Assembly (NCBI RefSeq): GCF_000766865.1
Contig: NZ_JNFA01000011.1
Span: 372,001 to 436,000 of the forward strand
Length of the DNA stretch: 64,000 nucleotides
From: Listeria booriae
GTDB lineage: Bacteria > Bacillota > Bacilli > Lactobacillales > Listeriaceae
Direction of reading: 5' to 3'
Shown here: piece after piece, positions 1 through 11,657 of the stretch
Layout of the letters: each line of letters starts with the position of its first letter
Position numbering within the stretch: the stretch's first letter is position 1
The notes under the pieces: generated by a model
What the model was told of the DNA's origin: nothing
The model's input: only the letters and a program-made list of their open reading frames with translations
Databases searched by the model: none
Position numbers and translations under genes: made by a program

Positions 1-223
1 TCTCTCTTTTAAAAATTTTAAATACCTCCTTTACCAGTACCCGAAGAATCGATTTTAAAAACTAAGAAGGGCTGGTTTTACGCATTTAAGAATGGAAAGG
101 CTTTTTTGTGAACATTGTGTTACAAATGTCTATTTTCTCTTTTTTAAATGGCGAAAAAGAATGGTATTGCGAGTTGAAGTTTCGTATGCTTAGTGGGATC
201 GACAAAAAGAAAGGGTGAAAGTT
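1..223. other. Upstream intergenic stretch
   Basis: No gene is supported here. An AT-rich stretch with an imperfect dyad (ACATT ... AATGT around 111-128) precedes the secreted hydrolase gene and could hold its promoter, but I see no convincing -35/-10 pair. An AGGAGG-like string on the minus strand near position 27 has no start codon behind it inside the window. Confidence 0.3.
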
Positions 224-2599
224 TTGAAGAAATTATTTACTTGTTTTTGGATGGCATGTTTAATGCTCGCAGTTCTTTTGGTGCTACCATTATCAACGAA
301 AGCAGCGGAAAACGGCTTTATTCCAACAGTAAACATTGTAACAACAGCTGGAGATGTCGTGGCACTGCCTTCTGAAGTACAGCAAGCAGATAGCCGATAT
401 CAATTAGCAACAACGAAAGTGCAGTGGGAAAGTATTAATCCTGAAATTTTTAACGACGTTGGGGAACATGCCGTACTCGGAAAAACGGAGGATGGGCAAA
501 AAACAGTCAAAGGTGTCATTCATGTGTTTTCAAAAGCAAAGCCAGTAAATGTGGCGGCGATTGGCGATAGCATTACGTATGGCATGAATGTAGAAAACGT
601 ACTTTACAACGCGTATCCGAAACAACTGAACAACCGACTTGGCGCAAATTACAATGTCACGAATTATGGAAACAGCGGGAAAACGTTGCTAGAAGGCGGT
701 AATGATCCGTATATCCGCACAACGCAGTATACGCAAAGTCTCGCATCCAATCCTAACATCGTGATTATCCAACTAGGAACAAATGATTCTAAACCTGCTA
801 ATTTTGCAAAAATCGATCAATACGTTGGAGATTACGTAAAGTTAATCAATAAATATAAAACCTTGGCGACAAAACCTGTTGTTTATGTGACGCTACCACC
901 AGTTGTATTTAACACAGCGTACACGATTAACCAAGCAAACATGGATAAAATTTTGCCAAAAATTGTAGAAGCCGCAGAAAAAGCAAATGTTGACGTTTCT
1001 ATCATTGATAACCAGACCGCAACGGTTGGTGCGAAAGAATTTGTACCTGATAGCGTGCATCCTAACGGTAAAGGCGCTGCGATATTGGCGAACAATGTGT
1101 ATCATACGATCACTGGCGAACAGCCTGAGTTGTCTGGAAAAGTAGCGGCAAATGCTTATAATACAAGCTATGGCGCGATCAATGCAGTTCCTACAACGGC
1201 GGACAAAACATTACTCCTATCGAACATTTCGACAAAAAACTGGGTTTCTTATAAAAACGTGAATTTTGATAAATCTCTAGGGAGCTTACAAATGTCGGCG
1301 GCAATACCTTACGATGCGACGTCGGTTGAAGTAAAACTAGATAGCCCAACAGGCCAAACGATTGGAACGAAAGTTTTGAATCGAACTGGTAATGTGAATA
1401 CATGGGCGCTTAATACCATTCCAACAACGACTGTGAGTGGCACACATGATGTTTATATCATTTTTAGCAGACCTGCTACAGCAACAAATGTGGAGTTAGT
1501 GCGTTTAGGTAGTATTGATTTTTCTTATGATGCTGCGAAACCGACAGAAATCATGTCAGCGCAAGACCTTGAGGCTGCGTTAGCAAGTGGGCTTACAAAC
1601 CTGAAGCTGATGAATAACATTACTTTCACGAAAAACCTACAACTTTCAGACGATACGAAACTAAATCTGAATGGCTACACGATGGACACAGCAAACTATT
1701 ATTTAAGCAAAAATGACGCAGCAGGAAAACGAATCCAATTTGACATTTTTGGTGGTAATGTCGCTGGTAAGAACGTCTACGGAAGCATTTACAGCGGTAC
1801 TTCTGAGAACAGCAACTACGGCATGAATATTAATGCAAAAGACATCACATTTAACGGTACACTTTTTATTCGTAATAACGTACTGAATACCGTTGTTACT
1901 TTTGATGGCCATAATGTCATTAAATCGACGACTGGCAGTAATGTCTACGTTCGCAACATGACAATCAAAGCTGGCGCGTATTACTACGGCTCTACAGAAG
2001 GCGGCGGTTCCACTAACGAAAGCGGTTCAACAGTCATCACAATGGGCGTCGGCAATACCGATAAGAATTTCATCGTAGAGCCCCAAGCAAAAGTCGAGCT
2101 ATATCCTGGCAGCAAAGGTACAGGTTACGGCCAAAATGCGATTTATGGCTTCTCAAAAATAAGCATTGAAAACGGCGCGAGCTTCACAGCAAACGGTGCC
2201 CGTCCAATGTTTCGTACAGAATATACAGCAAAAAATGCGCGTGTCGAAGTGGCGCCAAATGCAGTCTTTGATGTTCGCACTACAGACGCAACAGAAGGCT
2301 TCTCATTCAGCTACGGCATTGATTATGTCTTTGATCACGCCATGTATCTGAACTTGGAGAGCCCAACAAAAACAAGCTTCATGTACGCCTATCGCAACAG
2401 TTCCATCAGCATTTACGGCGGCAAAATCAGCGCCTGGAATGCAGCAAATACGACGCAAAGCTGGGATTCCGTCGAAGTTTTCCAACTAAGCAACATTCTA
2501 AGCGGCAAAAACATGGGCACATTAACAACAAGCTCCGCTGAACTGAAAAACACATTCGGCAGCCTCGCAAACTATGTAAGAATCACGAATCAGAATTAA
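224..2599 (+). CDS. Secreted SGNH/GDSL hydrolase with CBM-like and beta-helix adhesive domains
   Basis: Exported protein of about 790 residues with an N-terminal signal peptide (basic start, hydrophobic core, cleavage near STKA-AEN). An SGNH esterase domain follows: block I GDSIT near residue 115, GTNDS in block III, DSVHPNGKG in block V carrying the Asp-His pair. Next comes a CBM6-like beta-sandwich, then a C-terminal domain of the pectate-lyase-like adhesive type. I prefer the TTG at 224, because the AAAGGGTG ribosome site has good spacing to it and sits too close to the upstream GTG at 215. There is no LPXTG anchor, so the protein is probably released or loosely attached. Substrate unknown; a polysaccharide or peptidoglycan deacetylase/esterase role is inferred. 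Single-gene unit ending at a terminator shared with recQ. Confidence 0.8.
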   Translation: MKKLFTCFWMACLMLAVLLVLPLSTKAAENGFIPTVNIVTTAGDVVALPSEVQQADSRYQLATTKVQWESINPEIFNDVGEHAVLGKTEDGQKTVKGVIHVFSKAKPVNVAAIGDSITYGMNVENVLYNAYPKQLNNRLGANYNVTNYGNSGKTLLEGGNDPYIRTTQYTQSLASNPNIVIIQLGTNDSKPANFAKIDQYVGDYVKLINKYKTLATKPVVYVTLPPVVFNTAYTINQANMDKILPKIVEAAEKANVDVSIIDNQTATVGAKEFVPDSVHPNGKGAAILANNVYHTITGEQPELSGKVAANAYNTSYGAINAVPTTADKTLLLSNISTKNWVSYKNVNFDKSLGSLQMSAAIPYDATSVEVKLDSPTGQTIGTKVLNRTGNVNTWALNTIPTTTVSGTHDVYIIFSRPATATNVELVRLGSIDFSYDAAKPTEIMSAQDLEAALASGLTNLKLMNNITFTKNLQLSDDTKLNLNGYTMDTANYYLSKNDAAGKRIQFDIFGGNVAGKNVYGSIYSGTSENSNYGMNINAKDITFNGTLFIRNNVLNTVVTFDGHNVIKSTTGSNVYVRNMTIKAGAYYYGSTEGGGSTNESGSTVITMGVGNTDKNFIVEPQAKVELYPGSKGTGYGQNAIYGFSKISIENGASFTANGARPMFRTEYTAKNARVEVAPNAVFDVRTTDATEGFSFSYGIDYVFDHAMYLNLESPTKTSFMYAYRNSSISIYGGKISAWNAANTTQSWDSVEVFQLSNILSGKNMGTLTTSSAELKNTFGSLANYVRITNQN

Positions 2600-2604
2600 A
2601 TAAT

Positions 2605-2650
2605 AAAAGCAGTACCTGGGTTTTAAATCACGCCCAAATACTGCTTTTTC
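2605..2650. terminator. Bidirectional terminator, hydrolase/recQ
   Basis: Inverted repeat AAAGCAGTA...CCTGGG against CCC...TACTGCTTT, flanked by A and T runs, between two convergent genes. It can serve both strands. Confidence 0.8.
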
Positions 2651-2651
2651 T

Positions 2652-4430
2652 TTACGCCTGTTCTTGCAATACAGCTAAGAATTCCGCGCCGTACTTCTCT
2701 AATTTATTCATGCCGACGCCTTTAATTTCGAGCAATGCGTCTTCGTCTTGCGGTAAATACTCGCACATTTGGCGCAATGTTTCGTCGGAGAAGATGATAT
2801 ATGGCGGCACTTTGTGTCTGGAAGCGAGTTCACGGCGCACCTCACGCAATTCGCCGAACAAACCTTCATCGACATTAATCACCACTTTCGTAACTTTGCG
2901 GGCGGTTTTCCGCGTCACTTTCTCTTTCCCCCGCAAAACTGCCACCGCCTCATTCGTCAATTTCAACGACGGGAACTGGCTGTCCGTGTAACTCAAATAC
3001 TTCTCAGCCGCCAAATAATCAATCAGTTGCAAAACATCTTTTTGCGAGCGGTCTTTCATCAAACCATGCGTCGAAAGCTCCTCGAAATGCCACTGCTGCA
3101 CTTTCTGATCTTTAGAACCTGTCAAAACTTTGGCAACCATCACCTTGCCGAATCGTTCTTGCATTCGTTTAACACAGGAAAAAACTTGTTGGGCTTCCAC
3201 GGTAATATCTTGCGCTTCCCGCGTGTCTAGACAGTTCCCGCAACGTCCACAGTTCTCGCCTTCCTCGCCGAAATATTGCACAATGTATTTCTGCAAACAA
3301 ATTTCCGTGTAGCCGTAGCCCGCCATTTGGCGAAGTTTGGCATACTCATGTTGTTTGCGTTCCTCGTCCATTTCCGACTGATCAATCAAGAAATGCTGAA
3401 TATGCGTGTCTTGCGGGCCGAAAAGCAAAATACAATCACTCGCGACACCGTCACGCCCAGCACGTCCTGCTTCCTGATAGTACGCCTCAATATTTCGCGG
3501 TAAATTATAATGAATCACGTATCGCACATTGGATTTATTAATCCCCATACCAAACGCATTCGTCGCCACCATCACGCGCACATCATCATATAGAAACTTC
3601 TCCTGCCAATCATTCCGCTGATTATCAGACATCCCGCCATGATATTTCCCCGTCGGAATCCCTTGCTTCGTCAGCATCTCATATAGCCGCTCAACCTCTT
3701 TACGCGTCGCTGCATACACGATTCCCGACTGTTCACCGTTCGTTTTCACATAATCGAGCAAATAACGATCGCGGTCTTGACCTTTCACAACCTGAAACGC
3801 TAAATTCTCCCGTGCAAAACCAGTCTGCACAATGTTTTCCGAATTAATATCGAGTAGTTTCATAATATCTTCCGAAACCGTCGGCGTCGCCGTTGCCGTT
3901 AACGCAATAATTAGCGGACGCGGATGAATCCGATCCAGCGTATCGCACAGCGTCAAGTAACTCGGACGGAAATCATGCCCCCAATGCGAAATACAATGCG
4001 CCTCGTCAATGGCAAACAACGCAATATCCGTCGTATCCACCAATCGCTGAAAGCTCGCCGTATCCAAACGCTCCGGAGCCACATAAAGCAATTTTACCGC
4101 CCCATTTTCCGCATCCCAGAGCCGATTATCAATCTCATTTCCCGTCAACGTACTATTAATATAAGTCGCCGCAATCCCCTGCTCATTCAGCGCGTCGACC
4201 TGATCTTTCATCAATGAAATCAGCGGCGAAACCACAATCGTCAGCCCATCCAAAACAAGCGCAGGAATCTGATAACAAAGCGACTTCCCGCCTCCCGTTG
4301 GCATAATCGCTAACGTATCCTTACGCGCAAATAAGTTCCGCAACACATCCTCTTGCCCATCCCGAAACGTCGAGTACCCGAAACTCTCCTGCAAAACCTG
4401 CTGTGATCTGCTCCAATATTGTTCAATCAC
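2652..4430 (-). CDS. recQ: ATP-dependent DNA helicase RecQ
   Basis: SF2 helicase of 592 residues, the usual RecQ length, unwinding DNA 3' to 5' in recombination and fork repair. Walker A TGGGKS is at residues 45-50 and the DEAH box at 142-145, followed by the RecQ aromatic-rich loop (CISHWGHDF). The helicase C domain holds QEAGRAGRDG. A zinc-binding cysteine set (EICLQ...ENCGRCGNCLD) lies near 375-400, then a winged-helix RQC domain, then an HRDC domain at the C terminus (YLPQDEDALLEIKGVG). The start is GTG at 4430 with an AGGTG-type ribosome site. Its position next to guaB is as I recall from Listeria. Confidence 0.95.
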   Translation of the reverse strand: MIEQYWSRSQQVLQESFGYSTFRDGQEDVLRNLFARKDTLAIMPTGGGKSLCYQIPALVLDGLTIVVSPLISLMKDQVDALNEQGIAATYINSTLTGNEIDNRLWDAENGAVKLLYVAPERLDTASFQRLVDTTDIALFAIDEAHCISHWGHDFRPSYLTLCDTLDRIHPRPLIIALTATATPTVSEDIMKLLDINSENIVQTGFARENLAFQVVKGQDRDRYLLDYVKTNGEQSGIVYAATRKEVERLYEMLTKQGIPTGKYHGGMSDNQRNDWQEKFLYDDVRVMVATNAFGMGINKSNVRYVIHYNLPRNIEAYYQEAGRAGRDGVASDCILLFGPQDTHIQHFLIDQSEMDEERKQHEYAKLRQMAGYGYTEICLQKYIVQYFGEEGENCGRCGNCLDTREAQDITVEAQQVFSCVKRMQERFGKVMVAKVLTGSKDQKVQQWHFEELSTHGLMKDRSQKDVLQLIDYLAAEKYLSYTDSQFPSLKLTNEAVAVLRGKEKVTRKTARKVTKVVINVDEGLFGELREVRRELASRHKVPPYIIFSDETLRQMCEYLPQDEDALLEIKGVGMNKLEKYGAEFLAVLQEQA

Positions 4431-4581
4431 TTACCAACACCTACCTTTATGTCCCGTACAAACATTTTCTATCTCTCTAGTATACCGTTTTTCGCAAAAC
4501 AAAAGAAGGCTTTTCGCCAAATACGTTTTTTCAAGACCTTCCAACCTAGCAAAACACCATTTTCAAGCACTATTTCGCAAC

Positions 4582-4622
4582 AAAAAAGAGTACCAGCAAA
4601 AATTCATTCACTGATACCCTCA
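4582..4622 (-). terminator. Terminator of the LPXTG adhesin gene
   Basis: On the minus strand a 9-bp stem (GGGTATCAG / CTGGTACTC, with two G-T pairs) follows the stop codon and is followed by six T residues. Confidence 0.75.
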
Positions 4623-4626
4623 TGTT

Positions 4627-7600
4627 TTATCTTGTTTTCTTCGTTCTATATAAGAATATGGAGCCCATCGCGATTAGCAATAACCCAAGACCGACAAAAT
4701 CAAGAGGAAGTTCATCACCAGTAAGCGGTAAATTGCTATCTGGAACTGGCGTTACATCCGCAGGAACCACTGGCGCTGGCGGTGTAACAGGCTTCACTGG
4801 ACTGTTCGGATCATTCGGTGTAATTGGCGCTACCGGGTCAACCGGCGTAACTGGATTAACCGGATCTAGCGGTGGCACAGGCTTAGGAGTCATCGTATTT
4901 TCCTTCTCCACACGAACCGGCTCGCTATTCTCACCCTTCAAAATTTCAAAAGTAACAGGCGAATCATCCAAAACATAGCCTGCTGGCGCCGCTGTCTCGA
5001 CAAAACGATACGTCCCTGGTTTCAAATCCGAAACAACAAGTTTACCATCAGCATCCGTTGTCAATCCCGTTTGCAAAACTGCTCCCGTTTCATCTAGCAG
5101 ACTGAAAACAGCACCTTCCAAAACGACATCATGATTCGCGCTATCCACTTTCGTCAATTCAACCGAACCCGTTTTCAGCGTATTATCTTTTTCCACACGA
5201 ACTGGCTCTGTGTTCGCACCCTTCACGATTTCAAAAGCAACCGGCGTTTCGTCCAGCACATAACCCTCTGGCGCGGCCGTCTCAACTAGACTATACTTCC
5301 CTGGCTTCAAGTCCGCAACGACCAACTTACCATCCTTATCCGTCGTCAAACCTTCCTGCAACACGGCTCCCGTCTCATCTAAAAGACTAAAAACAGCCCC
5401 TTCTAAAACCGTATCATGATTCACACTGTCCACTTTCGTCAGCTCAACCGAACCAGTTTTCAGCGTATTAGCTTTCTCCACACGCACCGGCGTCGTATTC
5501 GCACCCTTCACAATCTCAAAAGCAACTGGCGTCTTATCCAGCACATAACCCTCTGGCGCATCCGTCTCAACTAGACTATACTTCCCTGGCTTCAAGTCCG
5601 CAACGACCAGCTTACCATCAGCATCCGTCGTCAAACCTTCCTGCAACACAGCACCCGTCTCATCTAGCAGACTAAACACAGCACCGTCCAACACGATATC
5701 ATGGTCCACACTGTCCACCTTCGTCAGCTCAACCGAACCAGTTTTCAACGTATTGTCTTTCTCCACACGCACCGGCGTCGTATTCGCACCCTTCACAATC
5801 TCAAAAGCAACCGGCGTCTTATCTAGCACATAACCACTCGGCGCGGCCGTCTCAACCAAGCTATACTTCCCAGGATTCAATCCCGAAACGACCAGCTTGC
5901 CGTCCTTACCCGTCGTCAAATCGCTCTGCAACACAGCCCCCGTCTCATTCAGAAGACTGAACTTCGCACCGTCTAACACGATTTTATGATCCGCGCTATC
6001 GACTTTCGTCAATTCCACCGAACCCGTTTGCAGTTTATTCATCGTCTGCGTCACAATCGGCGTCTTATCACTATCCGAAACCACAACAGTAATCGGCGTG
6101 CTATCCAAAACATACCCTTCCGGAGCCACAATTTCCGTCACCGTGTACGTTCCTAAATTCATCGCACTCGTCACAAGTTTACCGTCCGCACCCGTCGTAC
6201 CTTGGAAAACAACAGCACCCGTGCTATCTTTCACTTGATATTCCGCACCCGCAACAGGTTTCCCGAAATTATCCGCCTTCACAATCTCAATACGGCCGTC
6301 ATATTTCTTCGTCGTCACCGAATTGGACTGAATCGTATTATTATACACTTCCATGTACGCCGAGTTCGGCAAGCTCTCGCCAACCTTCAATTTCTCCACA
6401 TCGGCTTGGAAGCTCCACTGCACCGAATCATCTTTCACAATATCAACCAGCGTCGTAATCGTCACTTTGCCATCTTCGGCTTTAATATCGAAGCGCGTTT
6501 TATCATAATCAAGAATCGATGTCACATGAATTTTCGAATCAAGCGGGTCTGTAATCACCGTTCCCGCAGGAATATCCGCACCATCAAGCAGCGCCAATTT
6601 TAGCGTGTAAGTCAATGTATTTTCATCATAGTTAATTACTTGCTTATCCACGCTCTTGCTTAGAACATAACTAGTTCCGTAGTAATCGCTCACTTTCACT
6701 GGGAAAACCTTCGTAATCGTAGCCATATTCGAAGCCGTGAAAGTCGCAGTATTAACCTGGTTGCTCATATTCACATCATCAACATCCAACGCATATTCAA
6801 TAAAATAAGTATCAGTAGGCGCCACATCCCCTAAAACTACTTCAAAATGTCGCGTACTAGCATCATAACTAATTTTATCAGCAAACTTATCCGTCACATA
6901 TTCAAAGCTAGTAGCAGTGCCATCCGCATCGAATGTCTTCGCCTTCAAAATCCGAATATTATCCACTGTCATTTTGTCCCCAGTAATCGCAGAATTCGTA
7001 TTGGATGCGATTAATGACGTACCTTCTGGCAACGTATCTGACACAACAACATCATTTAGCTGCGCTTGTCTATAGTTCACAACTAGCTGAAATCTGTTAT
7101 TCGTCGGCGTTTTCGTATTTAAAATCGCCACACTGTTCTCATCCAAATCACCTTTATACCATTTATCAAAAACAGATCTAACAATCGGATTTCGCTTCAC
7201 AACATCAGCTGTCACTGCATCGTTTTTCCCCGCATAAGCCACTGTAAATGTTTGCGTATCGTGATGCACATCACCAATCGTCAAAATCGGTGCACCAAAC
7301 TTCACTTGGAAAATACCATTAAAAGCATCATTCGAATCAATCAAAGAAGTATCCACAGAAAAAGACAAAATATAATTGTCTGCATCCGTCGTCACATTTT
7401 CCAGTTTAAAAGGTAGCGGAACAGCCAATTTCGTCGTGAAATCAGAAGCATCATACACGATATCTTTAGGAATCGTCACCTTCACGTCCCCATTTGCCGC
7501 CGTAAAAGCACCCGCACTTCCTGAAATATTGATTTGCAGTGTCACACTCTCACGGTTTGAAATTTCACCCGTTGGTACTGAAATCGATGTTTTAATACTA

Positions 7601-7713
7601 TCCGTAGAACTAGGCGCAGCAGCAGCTCTTGGCGAAATAATCACCGAACTAACCAACTGCAAAATCATTACTAAAGTCATCAATACGATTAAATATTTTT
7701 GTTTATTTTTCAT
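4627..7713 (-). CDS. LPXTG cell-wall adhesin with SpaA/Cna-B-like repeats
   Basis: Sortase-anchored surface protein of 1028 residues. A signal peptide occupies about residues 1-33. The N-terminal half (to about 460) is a beta-rich, collagen-adhesin-like region. One diverged prealbumin-like SpaA domain follows (GRIEIVKADNFGKPVAGAEY), then four nearly identical 95-residue SpaA repeats, each starting GSVELTKVDS and carrying ETxAPxGYVLD; these K and E positions fit intramolecular isopeptide bonding. Then a proline-rich spacer, LPLTG at 995-999, a hydrophobic segment and a basic tail (YRTKKTR). The ATG has a GGGGAGA ribosome site. It is a monocistronic gene. Ligand not predictable; adhesion is inferred from the architecture. 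Confidence 0.9.
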   Translation of the reverse strand: MKNKQKYLIVLMTLVMILQLVSSVIISPRAAAAPSSTDSIKTSISVPTGEISNRESVTLQINISGSAGAFTAANGDVKVTIPKDIVYDASDFTTKLAVPLPFKLENVTTDADNYILSFSVDTSLIDSNDAFNGIFQVKFGAPILTIGDVHHDTQTFTVAYAGKNDAVTADVVKRNPIVRSVFDKWYKGDLDENSVAILNTKTPTNNRFQLVVNYRQAQLNDVVVSDTLPEGTSLIASNTNSAITGDKMTVDNIRILKAKTFDADGTATSFEYVTDKFADKISYDASTRHFEVVLGDVAPTDTYFIEYALDVDDVNMSNQVNTATFTASNMATITKVFPVKVSDYYGTSYVLSKSVDKQVINYDENTLTYTLKLALLDGADIPAGTVITDPLDSKIHVTSILDYDKTRFDIKAEDGKVTITTLVDIVKDDSVQWSFQADVEKLKVGESLPNSAYMEVYNNTIQSNSVTTKKYDGRIEIVKADNFGKPVAGAEYQVKDSTGAVVFQGTTGADGKLVTSAMNLGTYTVTEIVAPEGYVLDSTPITVVVSDSDKTPIVTQTMNKLQTGSVELTKVDSADHKIVLDGAKFSLLNETGAVLQSDLTTGKDGKLVVSGLNPGKYSLVETAAPSGYVLDKTPVAFEIVKGANTTPVRVEKDNTLKTGSVELTKVDSVDHDIVLDGAVFSLLDETGAVLQEGLTTDADGKLVVADLKPGKYSLVETDAPEGYVLDKTPVAFEIVKGANTTPVRVEKANTLKTGSVELTKVDSVNHDTVLEGAVFSLLDETGAVLQEGLTTDKDGKLVVADLKPGKYSLVETAAPEGYVLDETPVAFEIVKGANTEPVRVEKDNTLKTGSVELTKVDSANHDVVLEGAVFSLLDETGAVLQTGLTTDADGKLVVSDLKPGTYRFVETAAPAGYVLDDSPVTFEILKGENSEPVRVEKENTMTPKPVPPLDPVNPVTPVDPVAPITPNDPNSPVKPVTPPAPVVPADVTPVPDSNLPLTGDELPLDFVGLGLLLIAMGSIFLYRTKKTR
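4891..6040 (-). repeat. Four tandem 285-bp repeats encoding SpaA domains
   Basis: Boundary strings encoding EK(D/A)NTLKTGSVEL recur near 4890, 5177, 5462, 5747 and 6032, a 285-bp period. The copies are very similar at nucleotide level, so copy number can change by recombination and may be mis-assembled from short reads. Confidence 0.85.
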
Positions 7714-8125
7714 TGCTTGTCTCCCCGTCTTTTGTATTGTTGATAGAATCGTTTTTAGGCGCGTTAAATATAAACCACTACTTATATTTATACACGAAAA
7801 AATTATGACGCCTCCTTAATAATTTCCTTATTTTTGGTATTTCTTGTTTACGATTTCAAATTCTATCACACCAATATTCATGTTGCAAAGAAGGGATTGA
7901 CAAGGGTTTCCGGCCTCTGAATTTTATTCCAAAAACAGTTAAATATTATACTAATTCACTATAAAAACGTGATGTTTTATACATAAATATTGTTTTTGTG
8001 AATGAATAATCTGTTAATTATACGAATATATTCGATATTCATAGCGAGTTAGGGTTAAATATGCTAGACTTTTTTACATTTAGTATGTTTTTGTTTGTCG
8101 AAATTATGAATTTTATCAATTGGCA
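7714..8125. other. AT-rich intergenic region between the adhesin gene and guaB
   Basis: About 410 bp with no credible ORF. It must contain the minus-strand promoter and leader of the adhesin gene, but no -35/-10 pair stands out in the AT-rich sequence, and I see no structured RNA. Confidence 0.4.
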
Positions 8126-8160
8126 TAAAAAAACTGCCTACACCGAAGTGTAAACAGTCT
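8126..8160 (-). terminator. guaB terminator
   Basis: Minus-strand hairpin ACTGTTTACAC-TTCG-GTGTAGGCAGT with a TTCG tetraloop, followed by seven T residues, just after the guaB stop. Confidence 0.9.
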
Positions 8161-8168
8161 CACTTTAT

Positions 8169-9650
<1,482 letters not shown>

Positions 9651-9754
9651 TTAAATTTAGTTTGGCATCACATTCGAAACCCCAGAGCCTTCTATAGAAA
9701 AAACTACTCCGAAACCACCGTCCGATTCGCCGATAGATTTTGCTAATTGTATAA

Positions 9755-9783
9755 ATGCTACAAGAAATATCGACTTATGTCAA
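9755..9783 (-). promoter_or_regulatory. Putative sigma-A promoter of guaB
   Basis: Minus-strand TTGACA (9783-9778), 17-nt spacer, TAGCAT (9760-9755). It leaves a leader of about 110 nt. I found no purine riboswitch in the leader. Confidence 0.6.
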
Positions 9784-9915
9784 GAGTTCGATAATTATCA
9801 GTTTTTTCTGAACGAATTTGACTTTTACACTAGCCTGCATAAATAACCAGTCTTATTTTGATATGAAAGGAGTTTGCGTCTGTTTTCACAGTATTTCGCA
9901 ATAGGTATATAGACC

Positions 9916-11547
9916 CTATGTTTCACGTGAAACAATCGCTTTTCGTTTTTCCGATGCGTACGAATAATTTCCGCCATACGACACTATTTCCCCATTCTCT
10001 AACCAAAGTGTGCGATCACAAATCTGATTCATGAAGAAACGATCATGTGAAATCGTAATAATCGTCCCCTCAAAATTCCGTAGTGCTTCCTCCAGCACTT
10101 CCCGTGATGCGATATCTAAATGATTCGTCGGCTCATCCAGCAACAACGTATTTACCGGCTGATTCATGAACTGCGCCAAACTAAGCCGCATCCGCTCGCC
10201 ACCACTCAAATTCGCTACTTTGCGGAACACCATTTCACCGTAGAACAAAAACGTTGCCAGCATATGCCTCGCGTCCCCTTCCACAACAGCGACCTTATCA
10301 CGAAACGCCTCCAACACCGTCTGATTCTCATCGCCGACATCCATATGTTGCGATAAGTAAGCAATGTCAACGCTCGGCCCAACATGCACCGTTCCAACAT
10401 CCGGAGCAACCTCGCCAAGCACCATCTTAAGAAACGTCGATTTCCCCGCGCCGTTATTGCCGACAATCGCGACCCGCTCTTTCTGCCTAATATGACAATC
10501 AAGCCCATCGAACAATACACGATCCCCGAACTGCTTCCAAACCGCATCAAAAATCACGACATCTTCCCCACTACGCTTCGATTCTTCAAACTCTAAACGC
10601 ATGTTTTTCTGTTCCAATGCTGGTTTTTTCAGTACATCAATGCGAGCTAGCGCCTTCTCCATGTTTTTCGCACGCCGGAACAACGCATCATTCGGTGGGT
10701 TTGCCTCCATCGCCCATTGCCGCAGTCTTTTTATCGCTTGCTGCATCTTTTTGATTTTCTTTTGTTGATCCTTGTAATCGCGGAACTCCTTCAGCAATCG
10801 TTCTTCCCGCTCCACTAAATACCCCGAGAAATTCGTGTGATACGTAATCAATTCTTTGTTTTCCAGTTCAACAATTTTTTGCACAACCTCATCTAAAAAA
10901 TAGCGATCATGCGATACCACAAGAACCGTCCCTTTATACGCCCGCAAAAACTGCGTCAACCAATCTACGGCTTGCAAATCCAAATGATTCGTCGGTTCAT
11001 CCAGCAGCAACAAATCCGGCTCTTCTAACAACATTTTGGCAAGCGACACCTTCGTTCGTTCCCCACCACTAAGCTGTTCCCAGACCTTCTCGGCTAGATG
11101 CGGAATTCCTAGCCCATGCAAAATTTTATCCATATTCGTATCTAAATTATAGCCTCCTAAATCAATGAATCGCGCCTGTTTCTCGCCATATTGTGCCAAC
11201 ATCCTCTCGCTCATATCCGTCGTCATCCGCTGTTCAAGCTCTGTTAACTCGGCCTGCAACGCTAGCACATCAGCAAATGCCGTCCGTAAATAATCCCGAA
11301 CAATAGCATTTCCCGACACATTAGGCATTTGATTTAATAACCCTACCGTTGCGCTTCTTTTCACCGAAACAATCCCGTCATCGACTGTCTCAAGCCGGGC
11401 GATAATTTTCAAAATCGTGCTTTTACCTTCTCCATTGCGCCCAATTAAGCCAATCCGCTCGCCCTCTTCCACTTGCAAACTAATTTTCTCTAAAATTAAA
11501 TCACCTGTAAACCGTTTCGTTACATTATTTAAAGCTACAATCGTCAT
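9916..11547 (-). CDS. ABC-F family ATPase (ribosome-associated)
   Basis: Soluble protein of 543 residues with two ABC domains and no membrane segments, as in ABC-F translation factors and antibiotic-resistance proteins. First domain: Walker A GRNGEGKST near residue 36, LSGGERTKVSLAK, LLLLDEPTNHLD. A charged coiled-coil linker (about 235-315, RAKNMEKALARID) is the region that reaches the ribosomal P-site region in this class. Second domain: GNNGAGKST, LSGGERMRLSLAQ, LLLDEPTNHLD. The ATG has an AGGAG ribosome site. It lies behind a ~400-nt leader with a promoter, small ORFs and hairpins (11658-11977), an arrangement known for inducible resistance ABC-F genes such as vmlR. Whether it protects against antibiotics or is a housekeeping paralogue cannot be told from sequence alone. 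Confidence 0.9.
   Translation of the reverse strand: MTIVALNNVTKRFTGDLILEKISLQVEEGERIGLIGRNGEGKSTILKIIARLETVDDGIVSVKRSATVGLLNQMPNVSGNAIVRDYLRTAFADVLALQAELTELEQRMTTDMSERMLAQYGEKQARFIDLGGYNLDTNMDKILHGLGIPHLAEKVWEQLSGGERTKVSLAKMLLEEPDLLLLDEPTNHLDLQAVDWLTQFLRAYKGTVLVVSHDRYFLDEVVQKIVELENKELITYHTNFSGYLVEREERLLKEFRDYKDQQKKIKKMQQAIKRLRQWAMEANPPNDALFRRAKNMEKALARIDVLKKPALEQKNMRLEFEESKRSGEDVVIFDAVWKQFGDRVLFDGLDCHIRQKERVAIVGNNGAGKSTFLKMVLGEVAPDVGTVHVGPSVDIAYLSQHMDVGDENQTVLEAFRDKVAVVEGDARHMLATFLFYGEMVFRKVANLSGGERMRLSLAQFMNQPVNTLLLDEPTNHLDIASREVLEEALRNFEGTIITISHDRFFMNQICDRTLWLENGEIVSYGGNYSYASEKRKAIVSRET
9919..9934. promoter_or_regulatory. parS site 1 (perfect)
   Basis: Exact 16-bp palindrome TGTTTCACGTGAAACA, the Spo0J/ParB loading site known from Bacillus. 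It overlaps the 3' end of the ABC-F gene, so the last coding residues (VSRET) are read from the parS sequence. Confidence 0.95.
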
Positions 11548-11622
11548 AATTTCTACTCCTCTTCATTATCCGAGAAGCATTTCAACCGCAATACAATGCC
11601 ACACGGGCTTTCAGCATACCGA

Positions 11623-11638
11623 TGTTTCACGTGAAACA
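11623..11638. promoter_or_regulatory. parS site 2 (perfect)
   Basis: Exact TGTTTCACGTGAAACA, intergenic, within the transcribed leader of the ABC-F gene and about 1.7 kb from site 1. Confidence 0.95.
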
Positions 11639-11657
11639 ATGATTTTTTTGTACAACA

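Noticed and set aside
4622-4978. 118-residue plus-strand ORF rich in Gly/Thr (collagen-like)
   Set aside because: It is the antisense reading of the proline-rich spacer of the LPXTG adhesin; it has no independent ribosome site or neighbour.
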